Source of the DNA: Bacteroidales bacterium UBA1458
GTDB lineage: Bacteria > Bacteroidota > Bacteroidia > Bacteroidales > VadinHA17
Assembly (NCBI GenBank): GCA_002325785.1
Contig: DCSU01000090.1
Location: forward strand, 839-8,032
DNA: 7,194 nt
Reading direction: 5' to 3'
Positions 1-5,625 of the stretch are shown in pieces (position 1 is the stretch's first letter; each line of letters opens with the position of its first letter). Both the position numbers and the translations under genes were made by a program. The notes under the pieces are model-generated. The model had not been told where the DNA came from and ran no database searches. It worked only from the letters and a program-made list of their open reading frames with translations.

Positions 1-24
1 CCCCCCATCCCCCCTGAAGGGGGG
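1..24. repeat. GC-rich hairpin, possible small Bacteroidota dispersed repeat
   Basis: Six C at 9-14 and six G at 19-24 form a perfect 6-bp stem around the tetraloop TGAA, preceded by another C-run at 1-6. The pattern C-run, AT, C-run, TGAA, G-run resembles short palindromic elements (C-run, TGAA, G-run) that I recall as frequent between genes in Bacteroidota; this is memory, not a search. No T-tract follows within the visible sequence on either strand, so it is not a classic intrinsic terminator. It could also serve the end of a gene lying to the left of the window. Only one copy is seen here. Confidence 0.45.
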
Positions 25-32
25 CTAAAACC

Positions 33-68
33 AAATAAAAGAGGAGACTTCCAAACGGCAGTCTACTC
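33..68 (-). terminator. Intrinsic terminator after the TPR lipoprotein gene
   Basis: Read on the minus strand, GAG-t-AGACT, a 10-base loop, and AGTCT-c-CTC form an 8-bp stem with one internal mismatch (arms at 60-68 and 41-49), followed at once by TTTTATTT (40-33). It starts about 23 bases after the stop codon of the lipoprotein gene. A-rich sequence before the stem can also pair with the T-tract, as is common for such terminators. Confidence 0.7.
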
Positions 69-91
69 ATTTTATATAATGAAATGGCTAT

Positions 92-1798
92 TTACAGAAC
101 CGTTGACTTGAATGTGTCGTCGTTCCAGAATTTAGCTAATTCGAGGTCTGTTTTTGCATAAGCTTTCCATGCAGCATCAATACCTGCAGCTTCGCGAAGT
201 CCGTTGAGCATATAATCTCTGTCGTCGACACGTGCACCAACAACTGCTTTCAGATAAGGAGCCCTTCCTTTGCAACTTCCTTTCATTGCATCGAGAGTAA
301 CTTTTGCTTTGCTTACATCTTTCTTGAGAAGCTGTGCAAGAGCAAGATTGAAGCAAGGCTCTGTACCAAGAAGGTTAACTGCATCATCATATCTGCCTTC
401 GGTGATAGCTATTACACCAAGTCCGAATTTTGATTCAGGAGTGGCGGCTGACATTGAATTGAAATACTCGGAAGCAGCCTTAACGTCACCGTTAAGAAGA
501 GCTGCGAAGCCCATGTTGTTCTTCACAACATCATCATTCTTCAGAGCCTTGGCTTTTTCAAGGGCGACCATAGCATCTTCGCCTTTGCCCATATTAAGTA
601 GGGTCCAGCCTACATTGTTCCATGCGCGATAGCACTTGGGCTCCTTCTCAGCAGCCATCTGGTAGTACTTGAGCATCTCGTTGGGATCTTCGGTCAGTGT
701 GCCAGCGTAGAGCAGCTGCTCAAGGCTGAGTGCTGAAGCGTCACCCTTGACTGCTGTGAGTATCTCATCATCACTGAGGCCGATAAGGTCAACGTCAACA
801 ATGAATTTTGACCTTCTCAGCTGGGGGAGGATCTCTTCTGCGAGAGTTTCATAAGCTGCAGCCATGTTCTTAATCTCCTGTTCGCGGACGATAGGATCCT
901 GATACATGGAAAGGACTCTCAATACAAGCTCCTTGTCAGCCATTGAAGACTCCTGGACCAGGGTCTTGAAACCGTCCCAGTCTTCAGCTGTGGTCTGGGT
1001 TGCAAAAAGTTCAGACAGTTCGGGCATCTTACCGTACTCCTTCTGTAGATACTTCTCGGCAGCCTTGCCCCTCTGCTCTGACAGTTTTTCGTTGAGTGTG
1101 AGCGGACCGTCGGGTGAAGCGTATGAGCTTGTGGTGACGCCTTTGACTGCCATACTCTCGTTCTGCATGACGAGGGCAATATAATCCTTAAGGGCCTGGA
1201 TATCTGCAGCCTTAAGTTCGGCTGGTTTGATATCTGACCTGTTGATGTTATAGAGAATATCTGCCATCTTCTGTTCGGGAACAATGCGCTGATAGTTATC
1301 CTTCAACGAAATAGGCATAGCATGATCTTCAACCAATGTAGATGTGGCGATTACGCCGTCAGCAAGCTTGATAGGATCAAATGCGAGAGTCTTGTCTTTC
1401 TTGGTTGCTTCAACGCGGAGCATGAACTCAGATACCTTCATCTCAGGTACATAGTTTACATCACCGGTCCAATTGATGTTACCGCCTTCCCAGCTGATCG
1501 GTTTGTTGTTAGCCAGAACCTTCTCACCCTGGGCATAAAGGATCTCATCAAATGCTGTTTCACCGCCTTCATAAACAAGCACGGGGGTGATCTTAAGTGT
1601 GGTGTTCTTGTCAAAGTACTTCTCCGGATAGGTGGCTTTTACCTGTGCGGCAACAATTCCTGCATGGGTCTCAAGTACTTTGGGAGTGATCTCATACTGG
1701 ACAAGATTCGCGTTTTTCTTCATCTTGTCGAGACTGCTGCAACCTGACACAAGTACAGCAGCAAGCAGAATGACAAAAAGTCTGGTGAAATTTTTCAT
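92..1798 (-). CDS. Outer-membrane-type lipoprotein with OmpA-like segment and TPR-like repeats
   Basis: A 568-residue secreted lipoprotein of unknown precise role. Residues 1-20 are a lipoprotein signal peptide: a basic start (MKNFTR), a hydrophobic core and the lipobox VSGC, with Cys20 as the lipidated residue. Ser follows at +2, so there is no Asp retention signal, and no strongly acidic surface-export stretch follows, which suggests the periplasmic face of the outer membrane (inference). Residues about 30-165 look like beta-rich extracytoplasmic sequence. Around 180-260 there is an OmpA-like pattern: ILYNINRSDI, then SYASPDG at 225-231 and N-x-x-LSEQRGKAAEKYL at 236-251, matching the 'aSpeG...N..LSe.RA..v..yL' core of peptidoglycan-binding OmpA domains. 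Residues about 360-505 contain TPR-like helical repeats, clearest at 388-421 (AWNNVGWTLLNMGKGEDAMVALEKA in part) and 425-450. No Shine-Dalgarno sequence precedes the ATG, only an A-rich leader. Gene 5 ends 121 bases upstream with no terminator between, so some read-through is possible. The likely role is envelope scaffolding; the exact family is uncertain. Confidence 0.85.
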   Translation of the reverse strand: MKNFTRLFVILLAAVLVSGCSSLDKMKKNANLVQYEITPKVLETHAGIVAAQVKATYPEKYFDKNTTLKITPVLVYEGGETAFDEILYAQGEKVLANNKPISWEGGNINWTGDVNYVPEMKVSEFMLRVEATKKDKTLAFDPIKLADGVIATSTLVEDHAMPISLKDNYQRIVPEQKMADILYNINRSDIKPAELKAADIQALKDYIALVMQNESMAVKGVTTSSYASPDGPLTLNEKLSEQRGKAAEKYLQKEYGKMPELSELFATQTTAEDWDGFKTLVQESSMADKELVLRVLSMYQDPIVREQEIKNMAAAYETLAEEILPQLRRSKFIVDVDLIGLSDDEILTAVKGDASALSLEQLLYAGTLTEDPNEMLKYYQMAAEKEPKCYRAWNNVGWTLLNMGKGEDAMVALEKAKALKNDDVVKNNMGFAALLNGDVKAASEYFNSMSAATPESKFGLGVIAITEGRYDDAVNLLGTEPCFNLALAQLLKKDVSKAKVTLDAMKGSCKGRAPYLKAVVGARVDDRDYMLNGLREAAGIDAAWKAYAKTDLELAKFWNDDTFKSTVL

Positions 1799-1869
1799 AA
1801 TTTGTTTTTTATTAGTTGCGATCAGTTTCTGTTATTTATAACAATTATACGATATTTCTGATTTGGTTG

Positions 1870-1903
1870 CAAATTTAAGATATTTTTTAGTCAATACCCT
1901 CAA
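1870..1903 (-). promoter_or_regulatory. Putative promoter of the lipoprotein gene (Bacteroidota sigma type)
   Basis: On the minus strand TAAATTTG (1877-1870) fits the -7 element TAnnTTTG. A TTG at 1903-1901 lies 23 bases upstream, somewhat longer than the usual 19-21, so the -33 part is weak. The predicted leader is about 65 bases and AT-rich. Confidence 0.45.
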
Positions 1904-1919
1904 TCGGCCTATTAAATAT

Positions 1920-2564
1920 TCAGAAATCGCGAAGATTTATTCCCGGCTCTACTGGCTCACGGAAGATCATATCCGTCACTCTCAGGTAATCGTCATGGCT
2001 TGTTACAAAATCGATACCTGATACATCAAGCACCAGGTAGCGGTTTTCCGGATTCTGCCTGAAGAAGTTAAAATAGCTCTCCTGTATTCCTGTAAGGTAA
2101 TCTGCGGTGATTGACTTCTCGTACTCTCTGCCTCTGGCAGCAATGTTTTTCAGGAGCCTCTCCGGAGGCACATGCAGGTATACGTAGAGATCCGGCTTTG
2201 GCAGCGAGCTGTAAATGATATAAAAAATCTGACGGTAGAGGCTGAACTCATCCTTTTCCAGGGTTTGGGAAGAGAACACCAATGACTTCATGAAGTAGTA
2301 GTCTGCCACGGTAAAGCTTCTGAACAGGTCCTGCTCCACCAGTTCCTCCTTAAGTTGCCTGTACCGGTCAGCAAGGAAGGAGAGCTCGAGGGGAAAGGAA
2401 TACCTGGAGGGGTCGCTGTAAAATTTAGGAAGGAAGGGGTTATCTGCAAACCTTTCAAGGATCAGTTTTGCGTTATATTCCCTGGCGATCATGGAGGCCA
2501 GGGTTGTCTTCCCTGCACCGATATTTCCCTCAATGACAATATAGTTATACCTTGGGGTCTCCAT
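1920..2564 (-). CDS. Deoxynucleoside kinase (dNK/dGK/dAK family)
   Basis: A cytoplasmic enzyme of 214 residues that transfers phosphate from ATP to the 5'-hydroxyl of deoxynucleosides, the first step of deoxynucleotide salvage. The P-loop GNIGAGKTT is at 13-21. ERFADNPFLPKFY at 37-49 is the family's substrate-side Glu motif, and LADRY is at 64-68. ADYYFMKS at 87-94 stands where animal and Bacillus enzymes have their D/E-R-S motif; I recall the DYxFxKS form as usual in Bacteroidota. RGREYEK at 144-150 is the Arg-rich LID that closes over ATP. Length is normal for a stand-alone enzyme; in some Bacteroidota this domain is fused to a folate-pathway kinase (FolK), but no such fusion is present. 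Substrate preference (purine or pyrimidine) cannot be read from sequence. The ATG at 2564 has GAGG about 8 bases upstream, and an out-of-frame ATG lies 5 bases earlier. It has its own promoter and is separated from pnp by a strong terminator. Confidence 0.9.
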   Translation of the reverse strand: METPRYNYIVIEGNIGAGKTTLASMIAREYNAKLILERFADNPFLPKFYSDPSRYSFPLELSFLADRYRQLKEELVEQDLFRSFTVADYYFMKSLVFSSQTLEKDEFSLYRQIFYIIYSSLPKPDLYVYLHVPPERLLKNIAARGREYEKSITADYLTGIQESYFNFFRQNPENRYLVLDVSGIDFVTSHDDYLRVTDMIFREPVEPGINLRDF

Positions 2565-2589
2565 TTCATTCCCTCATAGCAATCATTAT

Positions 2590-2620
2590 CAAAAATAGCA
2601 ATTGAAGGTCACAATAACAA
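2590..2620 (-). promoter_or_regulatory. Promoter of the deoxynucleoside kinase gene
   Basis: On the minus strand TATTTTTG (2597-2590) matches the Bacteroidota -7 element TAnnTTTG, and TTG (2620-2618) lies 20 bases upstream as the -33 element. The site falls between the pnp terminator and the kinase start, and predicts a leader of about 20 bases. Confidence 0.65.
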
Positions 2621-2635
2621 TAATCGGGCAGGCGG

Positions 2636-2674
2636 AAAATAAAAAAAGAGAGACGAACAAATTGAGCGTCTCTC
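2636..2674 (-). terminator. Intrinsic terminator downstream of pnp
   Basis: A perfect 8-bp stem (GAGAGACG at 2648-2655 with CGTCTCTC at 2667-2674) around an 11-base loop is followed on the minus strand by seven T, an A and four T. It lies about 60 bases beyond the pnp stop codon and just upstream of the kinase promoter, so it insulates the two units. Confidence 0.85.
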
Positions 2675-2680
2675 CTTCTA

Positions 2681-2713
2681 ATGCCCGGCGATTCCCGTAA
2701 GGGGGCATCGCCC
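2681..2713. other. GC-rich hairpin with two alternative pairings in the pnp 3' region
   Basis: GGCGAT (2687-2692) pairs with ATCGCC (2707-2712), with an inner CCC/GGG (2694-2696 with 2703-2705). Alternatively ATGCCC (2681-2686) pairs with GGGCAT (2703-2708); the two share bases and exclude each other. A run of eight T lies at 2716-2723 on the plus strand, so it would look like an intrinsic terminator for plus-strand transcription, although no plus-strand gene precedes it. On the pnp transcript it is a stable hairpin ahead of the main terminator and may act as a 3' end stabiliser (inference). Confidence 0.5.
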
Positions 2714-2734
2714 TATTTTTTTTAAGACAGGTAA

Positions 2735-4987
2735 TTACCTGTTGTCATCCCTCCTGCGGTCATTCGGGCGACGGTCGCCGCGGTCACGGTCATGTCCGCC
2801 TCTTCCGCCGTCGCGTGAGCCATGATAATCCCTTCTTTCGGAATGTTCGCGTTTGGGTGGTTCCACATAACCTTCAGGCTTAGGAATCAGCGGCTTGCGT
2901 GAAAGTCTCAGCTTGCCGGTCTTCTGATCTACCTCAATCAGCTGTACCTCAATGATATCACCTTCCTTGAAAAGTTCCTCCACAGTCTCAACCTTCTTCC
3001 AATCCATCTCTGAGATGTGCAGAAGGCCATCCTTATTGGGAAGTATCTCCACAAAAGCTCCAAACTGGGTGATGGTCTTCACCTTTCCGGTATAGACCTT
3101 ACCTACCTCGGGAACAGCGCAGATGGCGTTGATCCTGTCAAGGGCAGCCCTGATCACTTCGTAGTTGTCGCCGAAGACATCTACCATACCCTGACCGTTG
3201 ATCTCCTCGATAACGATTGTAGCACCTGTAGTTGCCTGTATATCCTGGATGATCTTTCCTCCGGGGCCGATAACTGCACCGATCATCTCCTTGGGAATAT
3301 ATATCTTCTCTATTCTCGGAGCGTGAGGCTTGAGTTCCGGTCTAGGCTCAGCAATGGTCTGTTCCATGATGTCAAGAATATGGAGTCTTCCCTTGCGTGC
3401 CTGGTCCAGAGCCTGGCTCAGCACCTCAAATGAGAGTCCGTCTACCTTTATATCCATCTGTGTGGCTGTTATGCCGTCGCGTGTGCCGGTGACCTTAAAG
3501 TCCATATCGCCCAGGTGATCTTCATCGCCGAGGATATCTGACAGTACTGCGAATTTACTTCCGTCCTTGTCAGTTATGAGTCCCATGGCAATGCCTGAAA
3601 CCGGTTTGGCAAGCTTGATTCCTGCATCCATAAGGGCGAGTGTGCCAGCGCATACCGTAGCCATTGATGAGGAGCCGTTGGACTCAAGGATATCTGACAC
3701 GATGCGTATTGCATACGGGTTGGTTTCATCGGGGGGCATCATGTTCTTCAGTGCCCTGTGTGCCAGGTTGCCGTGGCCTATCTCCCTGCGGCTGGTGCCG
3801 CGGGCAGGCTTGGCTTCGCCGGTGGCAAAGGGTGGGAAGTTATAATGAAGTGTAAATTTCTCCGATCCCTGTTTCAGAACCTCGTCAATCATCTTCTGAT
3901 CGAGCTTGGTACCGAGGGTGACGGTTGTGAGCGACTGTGTCTCACCGCGTGTGAAGATGGCAGAGCCATGAGCTGCGGGGAGAGGATCTATCTCGCACCA
4001 TATGGGACGAATCTCATCGAGCTTGCGGCCATCAAGACGCTTATGCTCATCAAGAACCAGGCGTCGTGCAGCTTCCTTCTCAACGTCATGGTAGTACCTG
4101 CTAACCAGGGCAGTGTTTACCGGATTCTCTTCAGTGAACTGTGCGAGGAACTCAGCCTTGATGGCATCAAAACCATCGCTGCGGGCTTTCTTGTCAGAGC
4201 CGCTGGCTGACAGTGCATAGCACTTTTTATATGTCTCATCCCAGATCTTTTTGCGCAGATCTTCATCGTTGACTTCATGACAGTACTCTCTCTTGACTGT
4301 CTTCCCGACCATCTCAGCCAGCTCATTCTGAGCTACACACTGGATCTTGATAGCCTCATGCGCAATGCGCAGCGCTTCGAGCATGACATCCTCCGCGACC
4401 TCTTTCATCTCGCCCTCAACCATCATTATATTATCATAGGTTGCGCCTACGATGATGTCAAGATCGGCATTATCGATCTCCGGAAGGGTGGGATTGACGA
4501 CGAACGCTCCGTTGATCCTGGCAACCCTGACCTCAGAGATGGGACCGTGGAACGGAATGTCTGACACTGCAAGTGCAGCTGATGCTGCCAGTCCTGCCAG
4601 TGCATCAGGCATAATGTCTTTTTCTGCCGAGATCAGGTTGACTGTAACGAACACCTCAGCGTGGTAATCATCAGGAAAAAGCGGACGAAGAACCCTGTCA
4701 ACCAGTCTCGATACGAGTATCTCGTTGTCATTGGGTCTTGCCTCTCTCTTGAGGAAACCGCCGGGAAAACGGCCTGATGCCGCATACTTCTCCTTATACT
4801 CAACTGAAAGAGGCATGAAGTCAGTGTCCTCTTTCGCATCCTTTGCTGCAACAACCGTTGCCAGGAGCATGGTACGGCCCATCCGCACCACGACAGAGCC
4901 GTCAGCCTGCTTGGCCAGCTTGCCTGTCTCAATTACTATTGACCGGCCATCGCCAAGGTCAATGCTTTTTTCAATTAACTTATACAT
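2735..4987 (-). CDS. pnp: Polynucleotide phosphorylase (polyribonucleotide nucleotidyltransferase)
   Basis: A trimeric 3'-to-5' exoribonuclease that degrades RNA with phosphate, releasing nucleoside diphosphates, and can also add tails. The 750-residue protein has the full family architecture: first RNase PH-like domain about 10-145, the all-helical linker about 235-310, second RNase PH-like domain about 320-540, KH domain about 557-620 with the GPGG loop at 574-577, and S1 domain about 626-697 (GKVKTITQFGAFVEI). Active-site features are intact: FTRGET at 345-350 and SSS at 439-441 for phosphate, and Asp490, Asp496 and Lys498 in GDEDHLGDMDFK, matching E. coli Asp486, Asp492 and Lys494. The family normally has 690-720 residues; the extra length is a tail (about 712-750) rich in Arg, Asp and Gly. 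The ATG at 4987 gives the standard N-terminus, without a Shine-Dalgarno sequence. It follows rpsO by 92 bases containing a terminator, and I see no consensus promoter in that gap, so expression may depend on read-through from rpsO. Confidence 0.98.
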   Translation of the reverse strand: MYKLIEKSIDLGDGRSIVIETGKLAKQADGSVVVRMGRTMLLATVVAAKDAKEDTDFMPLSVEYKEKYAASGRFPGGFLKREARPNDNEILVSRLVDRVLRPLFPDDYHAEVFVTVNLISAEKDIMPDALAGLAASAALAVSDIPFHGPISEVRVARINGAFVVNPTLPEIDNADLDIIVGATYDNIMMVEGEMKEVAEDVMLEALRIAHEAIKIQCVAQNELAEMVGKTVKREYCHEVNDEDLRKKIWDETYKKCYALSASGSDKKARSDGFDAIKAEFLAQFTEENPVNTALVSRYYHDVEKEAARRLVLDEHKRLDGRKLDEIRPIWCEIDPLPAAHGSAIFTRGETQSLTTVTLGTKLDQKMIDEVLKQGSEKFTLHYNFPPFATGEAKPARGTSRREIGHGNLAHRALKNMMPPDETNPYAIRIVSDILESNGSSSMATVCAGTLALMDAGIKLAKPVSGIAMGLITDKDGSKFAVLSDILGDEDHLGDMDFKVTGTRDGITATQMDIKVDGLSFEVLSQALDQARKGRLHILDIMEQTIAEPRPELKPHAPRIEKIYIPKEMIGAVIGPGGKIIQDIQATTGATIVIEEINGQGMVDVFGDNYEVIRAALDRINAICAVPEVGKVYTGKVKTITQFGAFVEILPNKDGLLHISEMDWKKVETVEELFKEGDIIEVQLIEVDQKTGKLRLSRKPLIPKPEGYVEPPKREHSERRDYHGSRDGGRGGHDRDRGDRRPNDRRRDDNR

Positions 4988-5027
4988 CTGTATTACTGAT
5001 TATTACGAGATAAAGGGTGAGAAAGGA

Positions 5028-5039
5028 GGAGTATACTCC
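5028..5039. promoter_or_regulatory. 12-bp perfect palindrome in the pnp upstream region
   Basis: GGAGTATACTCC is self-complementary (5028-5033 with 5034-5039) and lies 41-52 bases upstream of the pnp ATG, between the rpsO terminator and pnp. It could be an operator for a dimeric regulator or a short RNA element in the pnp leader. Function is not shown by the sequence. Confidence 0.35.
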
Positions 5040-5046
5040 GGGAATT

Positions 5047-5073
5047 AAAAAAGGCAATCTGAAATTGCCTTTT
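5047..5073 (-). terminator. Intrinsic terminator after rpsO
   Basis: AAAAGGCAAT (5049-5058) and ATTGCCTTTT (5064-5073) form a perfect 10-bp stem around a 5-base loop, followed on the minus strand by a T-run (5052-5047). It begins six bases after the rpsO stop codon. It is also T-rich on the plus side, so it may work in both directions. Its position between rpsO and pnp makes it a likely attenuator of pnp transcription (inference). Confidence 0.85.
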
Positions 5074-5079
5074 CTCTCT

Positions 5080-5349
5080 TTACTTACGCAGGTTAAGCGC
5101 CTTGATTATTTCACGATACCTGGAAATATCTTTTAACTTCAGATAGTCAAGCAGACGCCTTCTCTTCCCGACCAGCTTTATCAGCGACCTTTGTGTGCTG
5201 AAATCCTTTTTGTTCTTCTTCAGGTGTTCAGTCAGGTGCGAAATCCTGTAGGAGAAAAGAGCAATCTGACCCTCAGCACTGCCTGTATCCATTTCTGAAG
5301 ATCCGAATGTCTTGAAAAATTCCTGTTTTTTCTCCGTTGTCAAATACAT
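5080..5349 (-). CDS. rpsO: 30S ribosomal protein S15 (bS15)
   Basis: The 89-residue primary rRNA-binding protein of the 30S platform, which binds helices 20-22 of 16S rRNA and supports the inter-subunit bridge to 23S rRNA. The whole family is visible: TGS at 22-24, RISHLTEHLKKNKKDF at 35-50, and KRRRLLDYLKLKDISRY at 62-78, ending LNLRK. Compared with E. coli, His42 and Asp49 of the rRNA-binding loop are kept, while the His-His-Ser-Arg-Arg-Gly stretch is replaced by Phe-Ser-Thr-Gln-Arg-Ser. The open frame runs on to an ATG at 5520, but the extra 57 codons do not look like S15 and cover the consensus promoter, so the ATG at 5349, giving the usual family length, is the start. Purine-rich GGATAAGGAT precedes it but is too close for a normal Shine-Dalgarno site. 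It is followed by a terminator and then pnp, the classic order. Confidence 0.97.
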   Translation of the reverse strand: MYLTTEKKQEFFKTFGSSEMDTGSAEGQIALFSYRISHLTEHLKKNKKDFSTQRSLIKLVGKRRRLLDYLKLKDISRYREIIKALNLRK

Positions 5350-5394
5350 ATCCTTATCCAATAGATTGTTAATAAATTCTCCAATTTTGGATCG

Positions 5395-5427
5395 CAAAGA
5401 TACAACTCTTATTTGTAATATTTCAAA
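5395..5427 (-). promoter_or_regulatory. Promoter of rpsO (Bacteroidota sigma consensus)
   Basis: On the minus strand TTTG (5427-5424), a 21-base spacer and TATCTTTG (5402-5395) match the -33 and -7 consensus fully. Transcription would begin near 5389 and leave a leader of about 40 bases before the ATG at 5349. This position decides the start: the longer open frame would begin upstream of the promoter. Confidence 0.8.
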
Positions 5428-5589
5428 CAATTTGAATAATTTTTTGCATTTGACATGGCCGGGACTACCTCCTTTCGGATAGGAACCTGGTACGAACAGG
5501 CCTCTGAATAATAGACGCAATAATGATACCGGAAGTTGCGCCTTCTGAAAAATTTATTGAAATATTTTTTGGGGTATTAACTATGTTCG

Positions 5590-5625
5590 CCGGGGCTCCC
5601 GGTCAGGGCTCCAGGAAAATGGAGC
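5590..5625 (-). other. Tandem hairpins at the 3' end of the DUF2851 gene
   Basis: GCTCCA (5608-5613) pairs with TGGAGC (5620-5625) inside the last codons, and CCGGG (5590-5594) pairs with CCCGG (5598-5602) immediately after the stop codon. Neither is followed closely by a T-tract on the minus strand, so this is at best a weak terminator or a 3' stabilising structure. An AT-only imperfect inverted repeat follows at about 5549-5572. Read-through towards rpsO remains possible. Confidence 0.35.

Noticed and set aside
81..94. Possible broken or truncated C-terminus of the lipoprotein
   Set aside because: The frame ends in a normal TAA followed by a good terminator, and the C-terminal residues still look like folded helical sequence.
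87..94. Loss of the D/E-R-S motif as a sign that the kinase at 1920-2564 is inactive (protein residues 87-94)
   Set aside because: The DYxFxKS form is what I recall as normal for Bacteroidota enzymes, and the P-loop, Glu motif and LID arginines are intact.
1799..1919. Terminator between the kinase and the lipoprotein genes
   Set aside because: Only short direct TCAAT repeats and AT-rich sequence are present; no stem with a following T-tract was found.
3758..4210. Plus-strand open frame of 150 codons inside pnp, and similar plus-strand frames at 270-632, 1322-1747 and 6302-6850
   Set aside because: They lie wholly antisense to well-supported genes, have no recognisable family features, and no promoter pattern precedes them; they are shadows of minus-strand coding sequence.
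4633..4932. Minus-strand alternative-frame open frames within pnp (4633-4932, 4117-4326) and within the lipoprotein (919-1284)
   Set aside because: The overlapping main frames encode intact conserved proteins, so there is no sign of a frameshift or of a nested gene.
5350..5520. 57-codon N-terminal extension of the rpsO open frame starting at 5520
   Set aside because: The extension has no S15 similarity, would give a protein far longer than the family's 88-90 residues, and spans the consensus promoter of rpsO.
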